Below, in pieces: positions 18,752 through 26,330 of a stretch of 39,617 bases of DNA. Source of the DNA: Rhodoplanes roseus. Its GTDB lineage: Bacteria; Pseudomonadota; Alphaproteobacteria; Rhizobiales; Xanthobacteraceae. The position numbers and the translations under genes are program-made. The stretch is from assembly GCF_003258865.1 (NCBI RefSeq), contig NZ_NPEX01000002.1, positions 33,470-73,086 of the forward strand. The letters are read 5' to 3'. The first letter of the stretch is position 1, and each line of letters starts with the position of its first letter. The notes under the pieces are model-generated. The model searched no databases. It was not told the DNA's origin and saw only the letters and a list, made by a program, of their open reading frames with translations.

Positions 18752-19738
18752 ATGCGAAACACCTCGGCCCTGCTGCAGACGATATCGTTTCCGGCGATCC
18801 GCCGCCGGGGCGTGACGACCCTCCAGGTGAATCTCGGCTACCGCTGCAACCAGTCCTGCGTCCACTGCCATGTCGCGGCCGGACCATCGCGCACCGAGGA
18901 GATGGACGCGGCGACCATCGATCTCGTGCTCACCGTCCTGACGCGGCGCGGCATCGACACGCTCGACCTGACGGGCGGTGCACCCGAACTCAATCCGCAA
19001 TTTCGGCGGCTGGTGAGGACCGCGCGGGCGCTCGGCGTCGCCGTGGTGGATCGCTGCAATCTGACCATCCTGGAGGCTTCCGGCCAGGAGGATCTGGCCG
19101 GCTTCCTCGCGGCCGAACAGGTCGAGATCGTCGCCTCGCTGCCGTGCTATCTCGAGGAGAACGTCGACCGCCAACGCGGCAAGGGCGTGTTCGGGACGTC
19201 GATGACGGCGCTGCGCCGATTGAACGCACTCGGCTACGGACGTGGTGACGGGCTGGTGCTGAACCTCGTCTTCAACCCGCAGGGCGCGAGCCTGCCTCCC
19301 GCTCAGGCCGCGCTGGAGCAGGACTACAGGCGCGTGCTGTCCGAGCGCCACGGCGTGGTCTTCGACCGGCTGTTCGTGCTCGCCAACATGCCGATCCAGC
19401 GGTTCGGCGCGATCCTGTCGCGGCACGACGACCTCGACCGCTACGTCGGGCTCCTGCGCGATGCGCATCGCGACGACAATCTTTCGACCGTGATGTGCCG
19501 CGACCTCGTGTCGGTCGACTGGCGCGGCTTCCTCTACGATTGCGACTTCAATCAGATGCTCGACCTTCCGCTCGTGGCCCGGAGCGATGCGCGCCCGCAC
19601 CTCCGCGACCTGCTCGACGACGACCTCGGCGGCCATCCGATCCGGGTCGCCGGTCACTGCTTCGCCTGCACGGCCGGACAGGGATCGAGCTGCGGCGGCG
19701 CTCTCACGAGCGACGGCGCCTCGGCGGCGGCGGAATGA
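18752..19738 (+). CDS. arsS: Radical SAM protein ArsS (arsenosugar biosynthesis family)
   Basis: A 328-residue radical S-adenosylmethionine enzyme of the TIGR04167/ArsS type. The [4Fe-4S] motif is CNQSCVHC (Cys32, Cys36, Cys39), followed by DLTGGAPELNP. The C-terminal half is the family's Cys-rich domain (DUF3641), with MCRDL, DCDFNQ, CFACTAG and GSSCGG; some relatives have selenocysteine in the last motif. ArsS is thought to form the carbon-arsenic bond between the deoxyadenosyl group and dimethylarsenite on the way to arsenosugars. Two glycosyltransferase-like genes follow directly, the first one base after the stop. No arsM methyltransferase, arsR or efflux gene is in the window, so the arsenic assignment is by family only. 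Confidence 0.85.
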   Translation: MRNTSALLQTISFPAIRRRGVTTLQVNLGYRCNQSCVHCHVAAGPSRTEEMDAATIDLVLTVLTRRGIDTLDLTGGAPELNPQFRRLVRTARALGVAVVDRCNLTILEASGQEDLAGFLAAEQVEIVASLPCYLEENVDRQRGKGVFGTSMTALRRLNALGYGRGDGLVLNLVFNPQGASLPPAQAALEQDYRRVLSERHGVVFDRLFVLANMPIQRFGAILSRHDDLDRYVGLLRDAHRDDNLSTVMCRDLVSVDWRGFLYDCDFNQMLDLPLVARSDARPHLRDLLDDDLGGHPIRVAGHCFACTAGQGSSCGGALTSDGASAAAE

Positions 19739-19739
19739 C

Positions 19740-20432
19740 ATGCTGTCGATCGTCGTTCCGGTGCTGAACGAGCAGAACGCCGTCGTCGCGACACTCGATG
19801 CACTCGCGCCGCTGCGGGCACGCGGCGCCGAGGTGATCGTGGTCGACGGCGGCAGCCGGGACGCGACCGTCGCTCGCGCGATGCCGCTGGCCGATCGCGT
19901 CATCGCGACGCCGCGCGGACGGGCGGTACAGATGAATGCCGGCGCAGCGATCGCGCGCGGCACGGTGTTGCTGTTCCTCCACGCCGACACGCGACTGCCG
20001 GATCGTGCCGATCGGCTGATCGCCGGCGCGCTCGCCTCGCCGGATCGCGCCTGGGGCCGGTTCGACGTGATCATCTCGGGGCGCCATCCCCTACTGCGCG
20101 TCGTCGCCACGATGATGAATCTGCGCTCGCGCCTGACCGGCATCGCCACCGGCGACCAGGCCATCTTCGTGCGGCGGGACGCCTTCACGACGGCCGGAGG
20201 ATTTCCGCCGATCGCCCTGATGGAGGACATCGCCCTCTCGGCTGCGCTCAAGCGCATCTCCGCCCCCGCCTGCCTGTCGACTTGCGTGATCACCTCGGGT
20301 CGACGTTGGGAGACGCATGGCACGGTCCGAACCATCCTGCTGATGTGGCGGCTGCGTCTCGCCTATTGGCTCGGGGCCTCTCCGACCCGGCTCGCCCGCG
20401 CTTACGGTCATGATCCGAAGCCGCAGTCCTGA
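19740..20432 (+). CDS. TIGR04283 family glycosyltransferase (rSAM-associated)
   Basis: A 230-residue GT-A (family 2 type) glycosyltransferase-like protein of the rSAM/selenodomain-associated group TIGR04283. It shows the nucleotide-sugar motifs MLSIVVPVLNEQ at the start, VVDGGSRD at 35-41, the metal-binding LHADTRLP around 82-89, and a TGDQAIFVRR segment near 137. It starts one base after the arsS stop and overlaps the next gene by 23 bases, so the three form a tight operon. The family is thought to act in building arsenosugar-like products with ArsS; the real substrates are not known. Confidence 0.87.
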   Translation: MLSIVVPVLNEQNAVVATLDALAPLRARGAEVIVVDGGSRDATVARAMPLADRVIATPRGRAVQMNAGAAIARGTVLLFLHADTRLPDRADRLIAGALASPDRAWGRFDVIISGRHPLLRVVATMMNLRSRLTGIATGDQAIFVRRDAFTTAGGFPPIALMEDIALSAALKRISAPACLSTCVITSGRRWETHGTVRTILLMWRLRLAYWLGASPTRLARAYGHDPKPQS

Positions 20433-21033
20433 GCCGGTCGCCATCGCCATTCTGGCCAAGGCACCGGTGCCCGGCCTCGCCAAGACGCGCCTGATCCCGG
20501 GGCTCGGCGCCGCGGGCGCGGCGGCGCTCCAGGAGCGCCTCACCGCCCGTGCCGTGACCACGGCGCTGGCCGCCGCAACGGGGCCGGTCAAGTTGTGGGC
20601 GACACCCGACCCGCGTCATCCGAGCTTCTCGCGCCTGGCGGCGCACACCGCGGTCGGGTTGTTCCCCCAGCCGGACGGCGATCTCGGCACCCGCATGCGC
20701 GTCGCGGCCGAAACGGCCGCCGGCCCGGTGCTGGTGATCGGCACCGACTGCCCGGTCCTCACGGCGCCCCATCTCGTCGCCTGCGCGGAGTCGCTGCGCG
20801 ACGGGATCGACGCGGTCGTGATTCCGGCCGAGGACGGCGGCTATGTCCTGATCGGCATGCGCCTCGCGAGACCGGAGCTGTTTTCCGGCATGCCGTGGAG
20901 CACGGCCGAGGTGATGGCATCGACTCGCCGACGACTCGCTCGAACGGGCCTGAGCTGGCGCGAGCCGGCACGGCTGTGGGACGTGGATCGACCAGAGGAT
21001 CTCGCCCGGCTGGCGGCCGAGCTTGTCATGTAA
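20410..21033 (+). CDS. TIGR04282 family glycosyltransferase / DUF2064 (rSAM-associated)
   Basis: A 207-residue nucleotidyltransferase-like GT-A protein of the TIGR04282 (DUF2064, CofC-like) family. The signature FAKAPVPG-type loop appears as LAKAPVPGLAKTRL at 15-28. It is followed by GDLGTRM, GTDCPVL and EDGGYVLIGMR, which fit a nucleotide-diphosphate-sugar binding fold. The last motif, WDVDRPEDL, is typical of the family. It overlaps the preceding glycosyltransferase by 23 bases and ends the arsS cluster. A link to arsenosugar synthesis is by family co-occurrence only. Confidence 0.87.
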   Translation: MIRSRSPEPVAIAILAKAPVPGLAKTRLIPGLGAAGAAALQERLTARAVTTALAAATGPVKLWATPDPRHPSFSRLAAHTAVGLFPQPDGDLGTRMRVAAETAAGPVLVIGTDCPVLTAPHLVACAESLRDGIDAVVIPAEDGGYVLIGMRLARPELFSGMPWSTAEVMASTRRRLARTGLSWREPARLWDVDRPEDLARLAAELVM

Positions 21034-21185
21034 AGGTCCCCGAGCCTACGTACTTGCACGAAGACGCTGCCGTGAGATGGCGCGTCATAGTGGGCGAACA
21101 CCCGGAAGGCCTCGACTGTCGTGTCGCATGCGACGAATGCCCTTTCGAGATCGAGCGCGCATTCGCCGCAAGCACGGGGGCTGAA

Positions 21186-21392
21186 GTGAAAGTCGTCATG
21201 GCCCGGTGCCCGTACCGCGGGCAATCTGTCTCGACGGGCATCGAGATCGAGGAGGCCACCTTCTCGCGTCTGCCGGACACGCTGATCCTGTCCCGCTGCC
21301 CGCTGTGCGGGCTCGAGCACGTGTGGTGGAAGACCGAAGCCTGGCTGGAAGACGCCCGCTACGACAAGGACGCGGACGGACCGGCCGGCTGA
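21186..21392 (+). CDS. Small Cys-containing hypothetical protein
   Basis: A short protein of about 68 residues with the pattern RCPYRGQSVSTGIEIEE, FSRLPDT, SRCPLCGLEHVWW and a terminal WL. Small alphaproteobacterial proteins of this kind, with a CPxxG and a CPxCG half-zinc-ribbon, are common, but their role is not known. The start is uncertain. The GTG at 21186 has GGGGG seven bases upstream; the ATG at 21198 and a GTG at 21072 are in the same frame, and the region between 21072 and 21186 also contains a CDEC motif. Its last 34 bases overlap the end of the convergent TIGR03809 gene. Confidence 0.55.
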   Translation: MKVVMARCPYRGQSVSTGIEIEEATFSRLPDTLILSRCPLCGLEHVWWKTEAWLEDARYDKDADGPAG

Positions 21393-21733
21393 GCCGCCGC
21401 GGCGACCTCCGACAGCACGCCCACCGGCGCCGGCAGAATTGGTGGTCCGTCCGGTGCGACCCCGTCCGGCACCGCGATACGGAACTCAGGGACCGGGCTC
21501 GCAACGGCCTGCGCCGGAGGCTCGGGCTCGTCCCACAGTGCCGTCGCCGCCGTCCAGAGCTCGACTTCGTGCACCGCCTCGCGGATGCGCGAGAGGAACT
21601 CCTGCTCGTCGAAATAGCGCTTCCAGCGTCCGGACTTGTAGAGCTCGACGAGATGGGCCCGCCGCCGCTCGGCCAGCATGAGGCCCTTGCGGCTCGTCGC
21701 GGCCGAGAAGGCGCGCGGAATCATGGAAGGCAT
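21359..21733 (-). CDS. TIGR03809 family protein
   Basis: A 124-residue protein of the TIGR03809 type, a family limited to Rhizobiales and of unknown role. The recognisable core is LAERRRAHLVELYKSGRWKRY followed by FLSRIREAV, near residues 20-55. The C-terminal half is Pro- and Ala-rich and probably disordered. The first ATG (21733) and one three codons later are both possible starts; neither has a good ribosome site. It converges with, and overlaps by 34 bases, the small Cys protein gene on the other strand. Confidence 0.75.
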   Translation of the reverse strand: MPSMIPRAFSAATSRKGLMLAERRRAHLVELYKSGRWKRYFDEQEFLSRIREAVHEVELWTAATALWDEPEPPAQAVASPVPEFRIAVPDGVAPDGPPILPAPVGVLSEVAAAAQPAGPSASLS

Positions 21734-22076
21734 GGGAGGTCGCCCGGGGTTCGATGACGATCCTGAGGGTTGGACGCGTACAGGACGGCGACCGATTCGC
21801 TACGCGGCGCTGAGGCAGCTTTAAGGCAATACCACTGTTATCCGCAAAGGTATTTCTTTCGGGGTGTCGCCGAACAGCGACCACCGATGCAAATATGCAA
21901 CAGTTTCGCGCACAACAGCACCTTCGGGCTGCGTTTAGCCGATCGTCGCAACCGACGAGGGGACTGGGCGTCGCTGATGAAAGTCGCGCGGCCGAACCGG
22001 ATGGGCCACGGCGGACGAAAATCGTACGGCCCGGGACGTCGGCCGCACACCGCCGCCTGGGGCGGCGGACTCCGCG
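21734..22076. other. Intergenic region upstream of the TIGR03809 gene
   Basis: These 343 bases lie between the ends of the leftward anti-sigma gene and the start of the leftward TIGR03809 gene. The middle (about 21820-21960) is the AT-rich part and should hold the TIGR03809 promoter, but no clear -35/-10 pair was assigned. The right end holds a GC hairpin at 22050-22068. Reading frames crossing it show nothing recognisable. Confidence 0.4.
22050..22068 (-). terminator. GC stem-loop after the anti-sigma gene
   Basis: CCGCCGCC and GGCGGCGG form an eight-base perfect stem with a three-base loop, nine bases beyond the anti-sigma stop on the minus strand. No T-tract follows, so termination by it alone is doubtful. 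Confidence 0.35.
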
Positions 22077-22778
22077 CTACTGAGATTTCGCGACGAAGCC
22101 GACCACGGCCTTCTCGGACTGGAAGGCGGCGATCACCCGGCCCATTTCATCCTCGGCCAGGGCCCGGTCGGAAATGCGGATGCGGTAGAGGCCGCCCGGC
22201 TTCGGTCCGTCGACGATGCTGGCCCGGTTCGATTCGAGCACCCGGGCGATATCGGAGGCGCTCGCCTGTGGCTGAAAGCGAACGAGCGCAAAGGTCGCCG
22301 GTGCCGCCTCGGCCGATCCAGCCGGCTCCTCGTAGGAGGCCATCTCGGGCGCTCCGCCGCCGCTGCGCTCCCCCAGGCTGAGCCCCGCGATCACGCTCGC
22401 CTGGACGACGATGACGAGAGCAGCCAGCGCGCCCGCCCAGGCGATCTTGCGGGGCGACAGGGCGGCGAAAAAGTCCACCAGCCGCGCACCGAGCGACGCG
22501 GCGGCCTGCGTCTTGCGAGCCGGACCTTCCTCCGCCGCGATCGCCGCGAGCACACGATCCATGGCACGCGCCGAAGGCGTCCCCAGGCTCTCGTTCAGGT
22601 GGATCGTCTCGGCCATCTCCTCCCGCACCAGCTCGTAGCGGTGCGCCAGCTCCGGATCTCGGGCGAGCGCCTGCTCCAGCGCCTCGGCCTCGTCGCGGCT
22701 CAGGGTGCCGGCCGCGTGCCACGGCAGCATCTCCTCGAGAGCGGCGCGGTCGAGACCTCGTCTGTCCGTCGTCATCAT
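22077..22778 (-). CDS. Anti-sigma factor (membrane, no zinc-finger motif)
   Basis: A 233-residue single-pass membrane protein, probable anti-sigma factor for the ECF sigma gene just upstream. Residues 1-85 are cytoplasmic and helical, with the (L)EEMLPWHAAGTLSRDEAEALE segment common to anti-sigma domains but without the HxxxCxxC zinc motif. A transmembrane helix covers about 111-134, and a periplasmic domain of about 100 residues follows, containing a ferredoxin-like alpha-beta pattern ending in AFQSEKAVVGFVAKS. The ATG at 22778 overlaps the sigma stop codon (ATGA), so the pair is translationally coupled, which keeps sigma and anti-sigma in proportion. The signal sensed is unknown. Confidence 0.82.
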   Translation of the reverse strand: MMTTDRRGLDRAALEEMLPWHAAGTLSRDEAEALEQALARDPELAHRYELVREEMAETIHLNESLGTPSARAMDRVLAAIAAEEGPARKTQAAASLGARLVDFFAALSPRKIAWAGALAALVIVVQASVIAGLSLGERSGGGAPEMASYEEPAGSAEAAPATFALVRFQPQASASDIARVLESNRASIVDGPKPGGLYRIRISDRALAEDEMGRVIAAFQSEKAVVGFVAKSQ

Positions 22779-23344
22779 GGCCAACCTCGCTCGACCCCGG
22801 CCGCCTTCAGCAGCTCGCCCAGCTTCTTGCGCGCATAGAACATGCGCGTCTTCACCGTGTTCTCCGGGATGCCGACGATGCTCGCCACGTCTTCCACGGA
22901 CCGCTCGTGGTAGTAGACGAGATCGATGATCTCCCGGTGCTCGGGGGTCAGCGACTGCAGGCACTTCCGCAACACCGCACCCTTGTCCTTCTTCTGCATG
23001 GCGGTTTCGGGGTCGTCGGACGTGTCCTCGATCGCCGCTGCCGCCTCGTCGTCCAGCGCCTCGTCGCTCTTGCGACGCACCGCCGACAACGCCTTGAACC
23101 TCGCGATCGCGAGAAGCCACGTCGAGACGGCGCTGCGACCTTCGAACCGGCCCGCCTGGCGCCACACGTCGAGGAACACCTCGCTGATCATGTCCTCCGC
23201 CACCGCCTGGCTGCCCACGATCCGCAGGACGAACCGATAGACACGGGTGTGGTGCCGGGAGAACAGCACCTGCATGGCGAGCCGGTCGCCATCGGCGATC
23301 CGAGCGATCAGGTCGACGTCCGAAGTCGTTGGATCGGCTTTCAA
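22775..23344 (-). CDS. ECF RNA polymerase sigma factor
   Basis: A 189-residue group-4 (ECF) sigma factor. Region 2 runs from about 22 to 95 with the core sequence AEDMISEVFLDVWRQ and the -10 recognition helix STWLLAIARFKALS. Region 4 follows at 130-180 with YYHERSVEDVASIVGIPENTV as its helix-turn-helix. An acidic linker with EDTSDDPE joins them. The only in-frame start upstream of region 2 is a TTG (23344); no strong ribosome site precedes it, which suggests low translation. It is not EcfG itself: that factor is normally beside nepR/phyR rather than a membrane anti-sigma. A possible self-activated promoter lies at 23362-23388. Confidence 0.88.
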   Translation of the reverse strand: MKADPTTSDVDLIARIADGDRLAMQVLFSRHHTRVYRFVLRIVGSQAVAEDMISEVFLDVWRQAGRFEGRSAVSTWLLAIARFKALSAVRRKSDEALDDEAAAAIEDTSDDPETAMQKKDKGAVLRKCLQSLTPEHREIIDLVYYHERSVEDVASIVGIPENTVKTRMFYARKKLGELLKAAGVERGWP

Positions 23345-23773
23345 CGGTCGGCTCGTGAGGGTAGTCGCCCCGGAAAAGGCATGGGTTCAAACAGGATCGG
23401 CATGGATCGACACCACGGTGCGGATGACGGCCAGGTGCGGCTGAAATGCAACACTTCGGCTCCGCTGGCGAGGCGAAAATCGCGCCATGCCGGGGTGGTG
23501 GGTGGAAAAGCGCCCACGGTTCGACCCTGCTCTGCTTTAGGCACTTCGTCCCCCGCCCCGGGCCCTCCGCCCCGCCGTCGCATCACCGCGGCAGGGCCGG
23601 ACCGGGCCGCGCACAACCGTAACATGTCGGCCCCGATTCCGAATGACCGCACTGCTCGGTTTTCGCGGCGCCGCGTCCAGGGCATAACTGCATTGCCCCC
23701 GATCGCCGAACGGTGAAACCGCCGCCCGGCCGCGAGGGCTGAACGCGATCGCGGAACAGGGACATCAGGGCGA
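23345..23773. other. Divergent intergenic region between ECF sigma and CoxL-like genes
   Basis: This 429-base gap separates the leftward sigma/anti-sigma pair from the rightward molybdenum hydroxylase gene. The sigma-side end contains a candidate ECF promoter (23362-23388). The part before the hydroxylase gene shows AGGGCG just before the ATG but no assigned promoter. No protein-like frame was seen. Confidence 0.45.
23362..23388 (-). promoter_or_regulatory. Candidate ECF promoter, possibly autoregulatory
   Basis: On the minus strand GAACCC (23388-23383) and CGACTA (23367-23362) are 15 bases apart, resembling ECF-type -35 (GAAC) and -10 elements. The start would be about 10 bases before the TTG of the sigma gene. 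Self-activation by the sigma factor is usual for this arrangement, but the match is short. Confidence 0.35.
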
Positions 23774-26098
23774 ATGGGCGAGTTCGGAATCGGACAGGCG
23801 GTGCGGCGTGAAGAAGACCCTTATCTGCTGCGCGGCCAGGGGCGATATGTCGGCGACGTGACGCTGCCGGGCGAGTTGCGGAGCGCGGTCCTGAGATCCC
23901 CCCATGCCCATGCCGAGATCGTCTCGCTGGACGTGACGGCCGCCGAGAGAATGCCCGGGGTGGTGACGATCCTGACCGGCCGCGATGCCGCCGTCGCCGC
24001 ACTCGGAACCCAGGTCCCACATACGCCGCGCCGGCGCCAGGACGGATCAGCGGCCTTCGTCACGCCGCAGCCCGTGCTGGCCGCCGACCGGGTACGGCAT
24101 GTCGGCGAGGCCATCGCGTTCGTGGTCGCCGAGACGCTCAATGCCGCCAGGGACGCGGCCGAGGCGATCGTGGTGGACTACGCACCACTGCCGGCCGTGC
24201 CGACCCTGGCCGATGCGATCGCACCCGGGGCCACCGCGGTCCATGACGGCTGCCCGTCCAACGACGCCTTCTTCCATGCGATCGGAGACGCCGACGCGAC
24301 GGCGCGGGCGATCGCCGGAGCGCCCCGGGTGGTGCGTCGGCGGCTCCCCATCAGCCGCGTCGTGGCGAACCCGATCGAGCCGCGTGGCTGCGTGGCCGAA
24401 TACGACCCGCGGGTGGATCGCACGACGCTGCGCTGCACCACCCAGGCGCCCCACACGTTCCGGCGCATCATCGCGACCGAGATCCTCCGCGTGCCCGAAT
24501 CCCGGCTCCGCGTCGTCTCGGACAATGTCGGCGGCGGCTTCGGCGCCCGCGGACAGGTCGCGCCCGAGTTCGCCCTCGCCTGCCTCGCGGCCCGGCTCAC
24601 CGCCCGCCCGGTGCGCTGGACGGCCGACCGCAGCGAAGCGCTCCTTTCGGACGAGCACAATCGCGACAACATCACCGAGGCCGAGCTGGCGCTCGACCAG
24701 GACGGCAAGTTCCTGGCTCTCCGGGTGAAGACCTTCGCCAACCTGGGAGCCTATTACGGCTGCGACCGAACCGCCGGGCCGCCGGTCAACAATCTCGGCG
24801 TGCTCGCCGGCACCTACGTGATCCCGGCGATCCGGGTCGAGGTCACGGGCGTGCTCAGCAACACCATGGTCACCGGCCCCTATCGCGGTGCCGGCCGCCC
24901 CGAAGCAGCCTATGTCATCGAGACCATGGTGGACGCCGCGGCGCGCGAGCTCGGCATCGATCCGGTCGAGCTCCGGCGCCGCAACACGATCCCGGCTGCG
25001 GCGATGCCGTACAAGACCGCGCTCGTCTACACCTACGACTGCGGCGACTTCGGCAAGAACATCGAGGACGCGCTGCGGCTCGCCGACGCCGGCGGCTTTC
25101 CGGCGCGACTGGAGGACTCGCGAGCGAAGGGCAAGCTGCGCGGCTTCGGACTGTCCAGCACGGTGGAAGCGTCCAACGGCGGCTTGATCGAGCATGCCGA
25201 CATCCGGTTCGACCCGGGCGGGTCCGTCACCGTCTCGGTCGGCACCCACGACCACGGCCAGGGCCACCAGACCACCTTCCGTCAGATCGTCGCCGACAAG
25301 CTCGGCCTCGATCCGTCACAGATCATGTTCCGCTGGGGGGACACCGAGCAGGTCGACATCGGGACCGGCACGTTCGGCTCGCGTTCGACCGTCACGGCGG
25401 GCAGCGCGATCGTCGCGGCCGCCGACAAGATCGTCGCCAAGGCACGGGCGATCGCGGCCGCGATGCTGGAGGCCGATCCCACCGATCTCGAATTCGCGAA
25501 CGGCCGCTTCGCCGTCGCCGGCACCGACCGCGGCGTCGGTCTCGCCGAGGTGGCGCGGGCCTCGTTCTCGCCCGCCCGGATTCCGAAGGGCCTCGAGCCC
25601 GGCCTGTTCGAGTCCTACACGTCGGACGGCGGCGTGCGCACTTATCCGAACGGCTGTCACATCAGCGAAGTGGAGATCGACCCGGAGACCGGCGTCGTGA
25701 GGCTGGTCCGCTACGCGGCCGTCGACGATGTCGGACGGATGATCAATCCGCTGCTGGTCGAGGGACAGATCCACGGCGGCATCGCCCAAGGCGCCGGGCA
25801 GGCGCTGATGGAATCCGTCGTCTACGACGAGACGGGACAGCTGATCACCGGCTCGTTCACGGACTACTGCATGCCGCGCGCCTACGACTTCCCGCCGATT
25901 CTGCTCGGGGAGAACGAAGTACCGACCGCCACGAACCCGCTCGGCGTCAAAGGTGCCGGCGAGTCTGGAACAGTCGGAGCGATGTCGTCGATCGCGATCG
26001 CGGTCAACGATGCGCTCGCGCGTGCCGGCGTCGCGCCCGTCGCCATGCCGGCCACGCCCGAGAAGATCTGGCGTGCGATCCGTGACGCTGCGTCATAG
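23774..26098 (+). CDS. Xanthine dehydrogenase/CO dehydrogenase-like molybdopterin large subunit (form II)
   Basis: A 774-residue molybdenum hydroxylase large subunit, normal length for the family. The N-terminal ald-oxidase domain (about 15-125) starts with RREEDPYLLRGQGRYVGD, and the molybdopterin-binding domains follow. The active-site loop is PYRGAGRPEA at 369-378, the form-II type; true form-I CO dehydrogenase has AYRCSFR with a Cys that binds copper. Other cofactor segments are VGGGFGARG and GTHDHGQGH. The catalytic Glu is Glu730 in KGAGESGTVG. The enzyme should oxidise an aldehyde or N-heterocycle, not CO. The medium (FAD) and small ([2Fe-2S]) subunit genes that normally sit beside it are absent, so it must pair with subunits encoded elsewhere or be non-functional. 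Confidence 0.88.
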   Translation: MGEFGIGQAVRREEDPYLLRGQGRYVGDVTLPGELRSAVLRSPHAHAEIVSLDVTAAERMPGVVTILTGRDAAVAALGTQVPHTPRRRQDGSAAFVTPQPVLAADRVRHVGEAIAFVVAETLNAARDAAEAIVVDYAPLPAVPTLADAIAPGATAVHDGCPSNDAFFHAIGDADATARAIAGAPRVVRRRLPISRVVANPIEPRGCVAEYDPRVDRTTLRCTTQAPHTFRRIIATEILRVPESRLRVVSDNVGGGFGARGQVAPEFALACLAARLTARPVRWTADRSEALLSDEHNRDNITEAELALDQDGKFLALRVKTFANLGAYYGCDRTAGPPVNNLGVLAGTYVIPAIRVEVTGVLSNTMVTGPYRGAGRPEAAYVIETMVDAAARELGIDPVELRRRNTIPAAAMPYKTALVYTYDCGDFGKNIEDALRLADAGGFPARLEDSRAKGKLRGFGLSSTVEASNGGLIEHADIRFDPGGSVTVSVGTHDHGQGHQTTFRQIVADKLGLDPSQIMFRWGDTEQVDIGTGTFGSRSTVTAGSAIVAAADKIVAKARAIAAAMLEADPTDLEFANGRFAVAGTDRGVGLAEVARASFSPARIPKGLEPGLFESYTSDGGVRTYPNGCHISEVEIDPETGVVRLVRYAAVDDVGRMINPLLVEGQIHGGIAQGAGQALMESVVYDETGQLITGSFTDYCMPRAYDFPPILLGENEVPTATNPLGVKGAGESGTVGAMSSIAIAVNDALARAGVAPVAMPATPEKIWRAIRDAAS

Positions 26099-26330
26099 CG
26101 GCTGCCCGCACACCGCCACTCCGGATCACTGCTTATTGATTCGCAACTGGTTTTTGGCGCCCATGGGTATCTGCCGCAAGTGCGGAGGGAATCGACGAGA
26201 ACGCGCGCTTATGGTGTAGTTGGTCGCTCCGGGCGCGGTCGCGGGGTGATTTGAGCGAAGGCCGCGTTCGATCCGATGGAAAAGCAAACGCGGCGTTATC
26301 CATCCGGCATCGGTGGAGAAGGGGGCGAGC

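Noticed and set aside
23774-26098. Aerobic CO dehydrogenase (CoxL form I)
   Set aside because: The active-site loop is PYRGAGR without the Cys that binds copper in form I.
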